The notes beneath the pieces were generated by a model. The model was not told the origin of the DNA and made no database searches. It worked only from the letters and a program-made list of their open reading frames with translations. DNA of 11,293 nucleotides, taken from contig CAYPVT010000024.1 in the NCBI GenBank assembly GCA_964414265.1, forward strand, positions 1 to 11,293, given 5' to 3'. Below are positions 1 to 5,844 of this stretch, piece by piece. Within the stretch, counting starts at the first letter, position 1. The number at the start of each line of letters is the position of its first letter. A program made the position numbers and the translations under genes. Source of the DNA: VMEP01 sp964414265 (GTDB taxonomy: Bacteria > Patescibacteriota > Minisyncoccia > Phycocordibacterales > VMEP01).

Positions 1-21
1 CGGCGGGCTGTGCACTTGCAT
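1..21 (-). CDS. 5' end of an unidentified minus-strand gene, cut by the window edge
   Basis: Only seven codons are visible (MQVHSPP), so the product cannot be named. The start is well supported. An ATG on the minus strand (19-21) is preceded by GAAAGGAG with a 6-nt spacer, and farther upstream is a TTGACA / TAACTT promoter with 17-bp spacing. The SD sequence and spacing match those of the gene starting at 10034, and the codons are similarly GC-rich. It may belong to the same expression class as the SPFH operon at the other end of the window, but this is inference from signals only. Confidence 0.6.
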
Positions 22-27
22 GAGTGG

Positions 28-34
28 CTCCTTT
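28..34 (-). promoter_or_regulatory. Strong Shine-Dalgarno site (AAAGGAG)
   Basis: AAAGGAG lies 6 nt upstream of the ATG at 19-21 on the minus strand. It decides the start of the truncated gene. It stands out because the MFS, MBL and gyrA genes next to it have no recognisable SD. Confidence 0.65.
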
Positions 35-48
35 CAGAACTTCAACTT

Positions 49-90
49 TTGGTTTTTTAGGTTAGAAACCAAGGGTACCAAATTACCCTT
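49..90 (-). promoter_or_regulatory. Two hairpins in the 5' leader of the left-edge gene
   Basis: Two adjacent inverted repeats lie between the predicted transcription start (about 107) and the SD. One is AAGGGTA (71-77) with TACCCTT (84-90), with a 6-nt loop. The other is TTGGTTT (49-55) with AAACCAA (66-72), with a 10-nt loop. They share bases at 71-72, so the full stems cannot both form and they could be alternative folds. No known riboswitch class is recognised, and neither stem is followed by a U-tract. Confidence 0.35.
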
Positions 91-113
91 TTTGAAACGT
101 GCTACTGGAGAGA

Positions 114-142
114 AAGTTAGCACACTACTATATTATTGTCAA
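114..142 (-). promoter_or_regulatory. Sigma-70 type promoter for the left-edge gene
   Basis: Read on the minus strand, a perfect -35 TTGACA (142-137) is followed after 17 bp by TAACTT (119-114). Transcription would start near 107 and give a leader of about 85 nt. An inverted repeat, GTGCTA (99-104) and TAGCAC (118-123), straddles the -10 and start region and could be an operator, though no regulator is identifiable. Confidence 0.6.
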
Positions 143-188
143 TAGCCAAAATATTCTTTAAATAAAGGGTGTTTCGGTATATTGGCGG

Positions 189-1436
189 TTAAATTTCATG
201 AAAAAGTGTCTTTTTTCTCTCCTCAAAAAAGAGAACAAACGTTAACCAGGCGAGAATACTCATGGCGCCGGCGATTAGAATCGGTAGATTAACAGAAATT
301 GTGGCGGCAAATCCGGCGAGTATTGGTGGAAGTGCTTGGGCAAGCGATTGAATTGATTGGTTGATTCCGAGGATTTCACCCTGCGATTCTTCGTCAGCTA
401 AATTTGAAACGATTGCGTTGTAGTTTGGCATCGAGAGGCCATTCCAAATTGAGATAAAAGGAACAACTAAATAAAGGTAAATTGCTTTATCTGGTAAAAG
501 TAAAAACGGGAAAGTTAACCCAAGTAGTAGTGTTGAGAAGCGGAGAATTTTTGTGGAGGAAAATTTAAAGGAAAGTGGGCGAACAATGAATCCTTGGGTT
601 ATTGCGATACAAAGTCCCATATAAGCAAAAAGATTCCCGATGTTACTTTGAGTAAAAGAAAATTTGTCTATAAGAAATACTTGGAAAAATTGAGTAAAAA
701 ACGAAAAGCCAAAAGCTAGGAGAAAAATAACAATAAAAATAACGCGGAGATTTTCCATATGGAAAGCTTTATTGATATTTTGGAACCCAGTTAGTAGTGA
801 GATTTTTTTGTGAACTCTTGTTTTTAGTGTTTCTTCAAACTGGAAATGAACTAGTAGAATGTTTGCAATTGCGAGGATTGCTGAAAAGAAAAATGGAGTT
901 GCGTAATTGAATGAATTTGAAATTGACGGGTCAGAAAGCACTCCACCCAAAAACGGTCCGATAATAAAACCAAAACCGAACATCATTCCGACGAGCCCGA
1001 AGTTTCGAGCTTTGTTATTTTCGTCGCTAATGTCAGCTATGGAACTATAAGCAACAGATAAACTTCCTCCAGTAAAACCAGAAACGATTCGTCCTAAAAA
1101 CATAATAGGTAAACTAGCGGTAATTATTCCTATCGCGGTCATTAGGTATCCAAGAAACATTCCGCTTAAGGATGCGAGGAAAATTGGTTTACGTCCGATT
1201 CTATCTGATAGTCCGCCTAAAATTGGAGCCCCGAAGAACTGAGCCAGTGGATAACAGGCAAGAAGAAAGCCTAAGATTATACTCCGCACTTCGGTGCCAT
1301 ATGATGGCGGGAGGATGCCTGTTTGATGCATATCAAGGAGCAGTGGGGCAAAAATCGGGATAACGATACCAAGCCCGACTAAGTCGATAAAGACAATTGC
1401 GACTATTGGGAGTAACGGGTTTTTTCTTATGGACAT
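189..1436 (-). CDS. MFS drug/proton antiporter, TetA-like (DHA1) family
   Basis: This 415-residue, 12-helix protein is a typical major facilitator. Helix 1 carries an acidic residue in FIDLVGLGIVIP (D18), as in tetracycline and multidrug exporters of the DHA1 group. Motif A, GGLSDRIGRKP, is at residues 74-84 in the helix 2-3 loop. Motif B is around FLGRIVSG (R116). The antiporter motif C, ending IIGPFLGG, lies near residues 150-165 in helix 5. It probably exports a hydrophobic compound in exchange for protons, but the substrate cannot be read from sequence. The length is normal for the family and no truncation is seen. The ATG at 1436 has no SD. The gene diverges from the MBL-fold gene, with the 18-bp inverted-repeat element between them. 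No hairpin terminator is evident beyond its stop. Confidence 0.88.
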   Translation of the reverse strand: MSIRKNPLLPIVAIVFIDLVGLGIVIPIFAPLLLDMHQTGILPPSYGTEVRSIILGFLLACYPLAQFFGAPILGGLSDRIGRKPIFLASLSGMFLGYLMTAIGIITASLPIMFLGRIVSGFTGGSLSVAYSSIADISDENNKARNFGLVGMMFGFGFIIGPFLGGVLSDPSISNSFNYATPFFFSAILAIANILLVHFQFEETLKTRVHKKISLLTGFQNINKAFHMENLRVIFIVIFLLAFGFSFFTQFFQVFLIDKFSFTQSNIGNLFAYMGLCIAITQGFIVRPLSFKFSSTKILRFSTLLLGLTFPFLLLPDKAIYLYLVVPFISIWNGLSMPNYNAIVSNLADEESQGEILGINQSIQSLAQALPPILAGFAATISVNLPILIAGAMSILAWLTFVLFFEERKKTLFHEI

Positions 1437-1464
1437 AATTTTTTTGTATCTAATTATTTATCCC

Positions 1465-1554
1465 AAAATACTTATTCAAAACATTACGGAGCCTGGCGAG
1501 GCGAGTATAGTAAATTTTCAGCAGAAAATTATACGTGTTTTGAATAAGTATTTT
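1465..1554. repeat. 90-bp palindromic element with perfect 18-bp inverted ends
   Basis: AAAATACTTATTCAAAAC (1465-1482) is perfectly complementary to 1537-1554. The 54-bp interior contains two further hairpins. The first is GCCT (1491-1494) with AGGC (1499-1502). The second is AATTTTC (1513-1519) with GAAAATT (1524-1530) around an AGCA loop, itself flanked by GTAT/ATAC. The whole would fold into a long stem capped by a branched head. It sits between divergent genes, where a terminator is not needed, and its interior has no ORF. A miniature inverted-repeat element, a repeat-family member (REP-like) or a structured regulatory region are the options. No target-site duplication is obvious. Confidence 0.75.
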
Positions 1555-1563
1555 AAAAAAGAC

Positions 1564-1592
1564 TTTAAAGCAACCAAAATATTTGGTATAGT
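1564..1592 (+). promoter_or_regulatory. Promoter of the MBL-fold gene, nearly leaderless
   Basis: TTTAAA (1564-1569, four of six matches to TTGACA) is followed after 17 bp by an extended -10, TGG-TATAGT (TATAGT at 1587-1592). Transcription would begin around 1599-1600, only about two bases before the ATG at 1602. That fits the absence of an SD there. Confidence 0.55.
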
Positions 1593-1601
1593 CATTGGGA
1601 T

Positions 1602-2234
1602 ATGATTATTACACACTACGGCAAACAATTTTTCAAGGTTCAACTCGGTGATACGATAATCGCTTTCAATCCGATTGGCAAAGAATCAAAACTTAAATCG
1701 GCGCGTTTTGGTGCCGACGTCGCGGTTTGTTCTGTTAACCACCAAGATTATAACGGCGTTGATTCTGTTGTTTATGGAGAAAAAGAACCATTCGTGATTA
1801 AAGGTCCTGGTGAATACGAGACGCGTGGAATTTTTATAAAAGGTATTCCGACAGAAGCGGGGATTTCTGGGAAAAAATATATCAATACAATTTATTATTT
1901 TGAACTTGATAGTATAAAAATTTGTTTTTTGGGAGCTTATGCCGGGAAACAATTACCAGCTGTGACTAATGAAGTTATCGAAGACATCGATATCCTTTTT
2001 GTCGCGATTGATGGGAACGAAGGAGTAACCCCAGCGGAAGCTTATGCGCTCGCTGTTTCACTTGAGCCTAAAGTTATTATCCCAATGGATTATGATGACA
2101 ACAGTAAAGCTTTAAAAACTTTTCTTAAAGAAGGTGATTCTGAAGATTTGAAACCAGTAGATAAGTACACGATTAAAAGAAAAGATTTGGAGGGGTGTGA
2201 AGGAGATATTGTTGTTTTGGATTCGCAGGCTTAA
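1602..2234 (+). CDS. MBL-fold (UlaG-like) protein with degenerate metal site
   Basis: This 210-residue protein has the layout of the small UlaG-like metallo-beta-lactamase-fold proteins common in bacteria of this kind. The N-terminus is MIITHYGKQFFKV, followed by an (F)NP turn, GPGEYETRG (68-76), NTIYYFELD (95-103), and a C-terminal EPKVIIPMDY (155-164). The positions that normally bind metal are changed. The usual SHxHxDH reads SVNHQDY (44-50), LGD reads LGA (110-112), and IPMHY reads IPMDY (160-164). The HD of the middle loop also appears to be absent. Only H47 and D49 remain, so hydrolase activity is doubtful and a structural or binding role is more likely. The start follows an extended -10 promoter directly. 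A small membrane protein and gyrA lie downstream, and I recall a similar order in Parcubacteria, with no functional link established. Confidence 0.8.
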   Translation: MIITHYGKQFFKVQLGDTIIAFNPIGKESKLKSARFGADVAVCSVNHQDYNGVDSVVYGEKEPFVIKGPGEYETRGIFIKGIPTEAGISGKKYINTIYYFELDSIKICFLGAYAGKQLPAVTNEVIEDIDILFVAIDGNEGVTPAEAYALAVSLEPKVIIPMDYDDNSKALKTFLKEGDSEDLKPVDKYTIKRKDLEGCEGDIVVLDSQA

Positions 2235-2253
2235 AAATAAAAACTTGTCCCGT

Positions 2254-2281
2254 TTGAAATCATATAGTTGCGTTTTAAAAT
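2254..2281 (+). promoter_or_regulatory. Candidate promoter upstream of the small membrane protein gene
   Basis: TTGAAA (2254-2259) and TAAAAT (2276-2281) are separated by 16 bp. The predicted transcript would start near 2288 and carry an approximately 80-nt leader containing the hairpin at 2335-2359. The region is AT-rich, so chance matches are possible. Confidence 0.4.
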
Positions 2282-2334
2282 AAAATGAAAAACGAAGAAT
2301 TAAACAAAGGTCAAGTTATTACAAATAAATTACG

Positions 2335-2359
2335 ATTAGAAATGTTTTTCATTTCTAAT
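2335..2359 (+). repeat. 10-bp perfect inverted repeat just upstream of the 2370 start
   Basis: ATTAGAAATG (2335-2344) and CATTTCTAAT (2350-2359) are perfectly complementary around a TTTTT loop. TTCTAAT is then repeated directly at 2360-2366. In RNA this hairpin would end 10 nt before the ATG at 2370, where a ribosome would bind. It is not followed by a U-tract, so it does not look like a terminator. A translational control element is possible but unproven. Confidence 0.5.
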
Positions 2360-2369
2360 TTCTAATGGA

Positions 2370-2642
2370 ATGCAAGAAATAGAAAAATTTTTAATAGAGC
2401 TTCGCGCAAAACCGATACAAACACGAAAAATTATTTTAATTGTTGCCACGACTGCGATTACTATTTTTATTGCAATTATTTGGGTTTACTCGCTTCAGGG
2501 TAGGTTGGCGCGATTAAATGGAGAAAGAGCTGTTGCCTCAACAGCGTCTGCCCCATCATCAATTATAGCGAAAGATGCTTCCAGTTTTTGGGGTGGAATA
2601 TCTGTTTTGGTTGATGAATTGAAGCATCAGTTGTCGTTTTAG
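2370..2642 (+). CDS. Small single-pass membrane protein of unknown function
   Basis: The 90-residue product has a charged cytoplasmic-looking N-terminus (MQEIEKFLIELRAKPIQTRK) and one clear membrane helix at about residues 21-41 (IILIVATTAITIFIAIIWVY). The remaining segment of about 48 residues is rich in Ala and Ser and ends DELKHQLSF. By the positive-inside rule the C-terminal part would be outside. The ATG at 2370 has no SD; an overlapping ATG at 2365 is closed by a stop after five codons. The gene lies between the MBL-fold gene and gyrA, all on one strand. No family is recognised. The coding call rests on an intact ORF with a credible membrane-protein composition. Confidence 0.65.
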   Translation: MQEIEKFLIELRAKPIQTRKIILIVATTAITIFIAIIWVYSLQGRLARLNGERAVASTASAPSSIIAKDASSFWGGISVLVDELKHQLSF

Positions 2643-2655
2643 TTTCTCTTAAATT

Positions 2656-2680
2656 GGGCCCTAAAAGAGCCCTAATTTTT
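2656..2680 (+). terminator. Weak possible terminator before gyrA
   Basis: GGGC (2656-2659) can pair with GCCC (2669-2672), followed by TAATTTTT. The stem is only 4 bp, so this is a weak candidate. It would separate the small membrane protein gene from the gyrA promoter. Confidence 0.25.
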
Positions 2681-2704
2681 AGCTTACTTTTCGCTTAAAA
2701 ATAG

Positions 2705-2733
2705 TTCCCAAATTAGCTCATTTATGCTAGAAT
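2705..2733 (+). promoter_or_regulatory. gyrA promoter with extended -10
   Basis: TTCCCA (2705-2710, four of six matches to TTGACA) is followed after 17 bp by TAGAAT (2728-2733), which is preceded by TGC and so makes an extended -10. The start site would be near 2740, giving a leader of only about 7 nt before the ATG at 2747. No SD is present, in agreement with near-leaderless translation. Confidence 0.55.
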
Positions 2734-2746
2734 TACCTGAAATAAT

Positions 2747-5206
2747 ATGGCCAAAGAGAAGGATGTAGAAATAAAAGAAGAGCGAAAAGACGGGGTAGTT
2801 CCCGTCAATATTAGTTCTGAAATGAAGGAGTCGTATCTTGATTACGCGATGTCGGTTATTACCCAGCGCGCTCTTCCTGACGTCCGAGACGGATTGAAAC
2901 CAGTACATCGTCGTATTCTTTATGCAATGAACGAAATGGGGCTAACTTCCTCAGCAAAATTCAGAAAATCGGCTACTGTTGTTGGAGACGTTTTGGGAAA
3001 ATATCACCCACACGGTGACGTTGCTGTTTATGACACGATGGTAAAAATGGCTCAGACTTTTTCTTATCGTTACCCACTTATCTTAGGTCAAGGAAACTTC
3101 GGTTCTATTGATGGTGACTCTGCCGCAGCAATGCGTTATACCGAAGCGAAGATGTCACGTCTTTCTAGTGATTTGTTGAATGATATAGATAAGAATACTG
3201 TTGATTTTCGTCCAAACTATGACGGTTCAAGAAAAGAACCAATTGTTTTGCCGGCAGCAATGCCAAATCTTGTTTTAAACGGCACTCTCGGTATTGCTGT
3301 CGGTATGGCGACAAATATCCCACCGCACAACATAAGTGAAGTTATTGATGCTTGTGTCACTCTTATTGATAAAGACGATGTAACCAACGAAGACATTTTG
3401 GAACATATCAAAGGGCCAGATTTCCCAACGGGTGGAATGATTTTTGCTGACAAAGAAATGCGTCACGCTTATGTTTCTGGTCGTGGTGGAGTTGTTTGTC
3501 GCGGAGAAGCAGAAATTTTAGAAACAAAACAGGGATTATTCCAAATTATCATTACCTCAATTCCATATCGTGTAAACAAAAGCGAACTTATTGTGCACAT
3601 AGCGGATCTTGTTCGTGATAAAAAATTGGAGGGTATTAAAGACATTCGCGACGAATCAACTAGGGATATTCGTGTTGTTATTGATTTGAAAAACGGCATT
3701 CATCCACAAAAAGTACTCAACTATATATATAAACACTCTGAACTTGAGACGAAGTTCCATTTTAATACCCTCGCTCTACTTGATGGTGTTCCACAAACGC
3801 TTTCGTTTAAATCAATGCTTGAGGCATTTTTGGCGCACAGACAAGTTGTTATTAGACGCCGAACGCAGTTTGATTTAGACAAAGCTCTTGAACGAGAACA
3901 TATTTTAATTGGTTTGAAAAAAGCGCTTGATCACATCGAAGCGATTATTAAGACAATCAAGAAATCAAAAGATACTCCGACCGCGCAACTTAACTTGATG
4001 AAGGAGTTTAAGTTTTCAGACAGGCAAGCAAGCGCAATCCTTGAGATGCGACTCCAGAAACTTGCCGGACTCGAACGTAAGAATATTGAACTTGAGCTTG
4101 AAGAGAAGCAAAAACTAATCAAGGAACTGAAAACACTTTTGGCTAGCGAGAAAAAGATTCTTGAATTGATAAAAACAGAAATGCTTGAGATTAAGGCAAA
4201 GTATGGTGATGCTCGTCGAACAAAAGTTGTTCGTGGTGGGGTAAAAGAAATTTCCGAAGAAGATTTGGTTGAAGACAAAGAATCAGCTCTCGTATTTACT
4301 CAAGGTGGATATGTTAAGCGCACAGACCCAGCAGAGTATCGCGTGCAGAAGCGTGGTGGAGTTGGCGTTGTTGATTTAAATACTAAAGAAGAGGATATAG
4401 TTTCAATATTACTCACAACCTCAACACATAGCGATTTGCTATTCTTCACAGACAAAGGAAAGGCTTATCAGATGAAGATGTATGATATTCCAGAAGGAAG
4501 AAGGGCTACTCGTGGGAAATCGATTATGAACTTTCTTTCATTGTCTGCTGATGAAAATGTGACTTCAATTTTGCCGATGCCAAAATCGCTTAAGGACGAA
4601 AAAATGTCACTTGCTATGCTCACCAAGAACGGGACTATTAAAAAGGTTTCGGCGGATAGTTTTAAAGATGTGCGCAGAAGTGGTCTCATTGCCATTAAGC
4701 TTGAACAAGGAGATGAGCTTCTCTCCGCTTTTTTTGTTCGCAAGGGAGACAGTATGATACTTGCAACAAAGAAAGGGCAATCTATTCGTTTTAAAGAAAC
4801 CGATGTTCGTGAAATGGGGCGAGCGGCTGGCGGGGTTCGCGGGGTTAAACTTGGAAAAGGAGATGTTGTTGTTGGTGCTGATGTTGTTCGCCCAGATTTT
4901 AAAAATCCAAACATGCTCGTGATGATGGAGAACGGTTACGGCAAAAGAACTCCAATGAAGGAATATAAGATACAAAAACGCGGTGGTTCTGGTATGAAGA
5001 CCGCAAAGGTTACACCGAAAACAGGCAATGTTATTTCAGCAAAAATTGTAACCGATGAACTTACACAAGTTATTGCGATGTCAAAAAAGAGTCAGGTTGT
5101 GAAAGTTGATCTTTCAACTATTCCAATTTTAGGACGTGCGACTCAAGGTGTGCGTATTATGAAACCAAGAGAAGGGGATAGTTTGGCCTCACTTACTTGT
5201 CTCTAG
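2747..5206 (+). CDS. gyrA: DNA gyrase subunit A
   Basis: GyrA cuts and rejoins DNA in the A2B2 gyrase that introduces negative supercoils. The 819-residue product starts its breakage-reunion domain near SSEMKESYLDYAMSVI. It contains the HPHGD segment (87-91), GQGNFGSIDGD (114-124) and the catalytic tyrosine Y131 in AAMRYTEAK. A coiled-coil and tower region follows to about residue 490, then a six-blade-like beta-pinwheel. The GyrA-box position reads QKRGGVG (534-540) in place of the usual QRRGGKG, and a second QKRGGSG occurs at 743-749. Having a GyrA-box-like sequence in the first blade supports gyrase over topoisomerase IV. The residue matching E. coli Ser83 is V92, while Asp87 is kept as D96. 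There is no acidic C-terminal tail. gyrB is not in the window. It is flanked by its own promoter and a strong terminator, so it is probably monocistronic. Confidence 0.97.
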   Translation: MAKEKDVEIKEERKDGVVPVNISSEMKESYLDYAMSVITQRALPDVRDGLKPVHRRILYAMNEMGLTSSAKFRKSATVVGDVLGKYHPHGDVAVYDTMVKMAQTFSYRYPLILGQGNFGSIDGDSAAAMRYTEAKMSRLSSDLLNDIDKNTVDFRPNYDGSRKEPIVLPAAMPNLVLNGTLGIAVGMATNIPPHNISEVIDACVTLIDKDDVTNEDILEHIKGPDFPTGGMIFADKEMRHAYVSGRGGVVCRGEAEILETKQGLFQIIITSIPYRVNKSELIVHIADLVRDKKLEGIKDIRDESTRDIRVVIDLKNGIHPQKVLNYIYKHSELETKFHFNTLALLDGVPQTLSFKSMLEAFLAHRQVVIRRRTQFDLDKALEREHILIGLKKALDHIEAIIKTIKKSKDTPTAQLNLMKEFKFSDRQASAILEMRLQKLAGLERKNIELELEEKQKLIKELKTLLASEKKILELIKTEMLEIKAKYGDARRTKVVRGGVKEISEEDLVEDKESALVFTQGGYVKRTDPAEYRVQKRGGVGVVDLNTKEEDIVSILLTTSTHSDLLFFTDKGKAYQMKMYDIPEGRRATRGKSIMNFLSLSADENVTSILPMPKSLKDEKMSLAMLTKNGTIKKVSADSFKDVRRSGLIAIKLEQGDELLSAFFVRKGDSMILATKKGQSIRFKETDVREMGRAAGGVRGVKLGKGDVVVGADVVRPDFKNPNMLVMMENGYGKRTPMKEYKIQKRGGSGMKTAKVTPKTGNVISAKIVTDELTQVIAMSKKSQVVKVDLSTIPILGRATQGVRIMKPREGDSLASLTCL

Positions 5207-5244
5207 CAAAAAAACACTTTTCGTAGATGAAAAGTGTTTTTTTG
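5207..5244 (+). terminator. Strong intrinsic terminator of gyrA
   Basis: Starting right after the gyrA stop, CAAAAAAACACTTTTC (5207-5222) pairs over 16 bp with 5229-5244 around a 6-nt loop. The 3' arm ends in seven T's. The A-tract on the 5' arm means it could also stop transcription coming from the other side. Confidence 0.88.
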
Positions 5245-5266
5245 TTTATCTAAATTAATTGAAAGC

Positions 5267-5295
5267 TTGCTCTCATGTCTAATAACTTTTATAAT
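5267..5295 (+). promoter_or_regulatory. Promoter of the methyltransferase / solute-binding protein operon
   Basis: A perfect -10 TATAAT (5290-5295) lies 17 bp after TTGCTC (5267-5272, three of six -35 matches). Transcription from about 5302 gives a leader of about 9 nt before the ATG at 5311, again without an SD. It is placed directly after the gyrA terminator, as expected for a new transcription unit. Confidence 0.6.
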
Positions 5296-5310
5296 TTGAG
5301 TTAATAATTT

Positions 5311-5844
5311 ATGGCATTTCTAGTACCAGACGAGATTATAAAAAGCCTTCCTCTTGAAAACGGAATGATAGTTGCAGATATAGGGGCTGGCTCTGGTGCC
5401 TTTGCAATTCCTATCGCTCGGATTGTCGGCGATGGCGGGAAGGTTTACGCAATTGATATAAATAAAGAAGTTTTGGTTAAGATAAAAAAGGACGCGAAAG
5501 AGGCAAACCTTTCAAACGTAGAAATTATTTGGGCAGATGCTGAGGTTAAGGACGGAACAAGGCTTGCTGATAATTCAGTTGATTTTGTTTTAGTTTCCAA
5601 TATTCTTTTTCAATCAGAAGATAAAAAAGGTTTAGTTGAAGAGGTTAGTCGAATTCTAAAACCAAAAGGAATGATTGCGGTTATAGAATGGAAGGGGTCG
5701 TTTGGTGGAATTGGTCCAAAAGAGAGCACAGTTGTTAGAGAAAGTGAAGCGCAGAAACTTTTTAGTGATTCTTTATTTGCGGAGTATAATAAATTTAACG
5801 CCGGAGATTATCATTACGGGATTATTTTCGTAAAAATTAAATGA
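5311..5844 (+). CDS. Class I SAM-dependent methyltransferase (UbiE/Methyltransf_11-like)
   Basis: The 177-residue protein is a compact Rossmann-fold methyltransferase. Motif I, VADIGAGSG, is at residues 21-29. The acidic residue ending strand 2 is D49 in VYAIDIN. A D-A pair (76-77) marks the adenine-binding loop. DFVLVSNILFQ (91-101) is the motif IV region, and EVSRILKPKGMIAVIEW (111-127) is the typical strand-5 region of ubiquinone/sterol-type enzymes. It lacks extra substrate-recognition domains, so the substrate (small molecule, lipid or protein) is open. Its stop overlaps the start of the next gene as ATGA, implying translational coupling with the solute-binding protein. The start has no SD and a short leader. 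Confidence 0.85.
   Translation: MAFLVPDEIIKSLPLENGMIVADIGAGSGAFAIPIARIVGDGGKVYAIDINKEVLVKIKKDAKEANLSNVEIIWADAEVKDGTRLADNSVDFVLVSNILFQSEDKKGLVEEVSRILKPKGMIAVIEWKGSFGGIGPKESTVVRESEAQKLFSDSLFAEYNKFNAGDYHYGIIFVKIK

Noticed and set aside
1465..1554. Reading the 18-bp inverted repeat as a bidirectional terminator
   Set aside because: The flanking genes are divergent and both start next to it, so a terminator there would serve no transcript end in the window. The branched interior is also unlike a simple terminator loop.
2285..2365. A 26-codon ORF (MKNEELNKGQ...) after the candidate promoter at 2254-2281
   Set aside because: It starts before the predicted transcript start, has no SD, and its 3' third is formed by the palindrome at 2335-2359. 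Nothing suggests a real peptide.
3931..4278. Ser/Phe-rich minus-strand ORFs inside gyrA (also at 4468-4914 and 4607-4975)
   Set aside because: They lie antisense to the clearly conserved GyrA reading frame and have the Ser-rich composition expected of antisense shadows.
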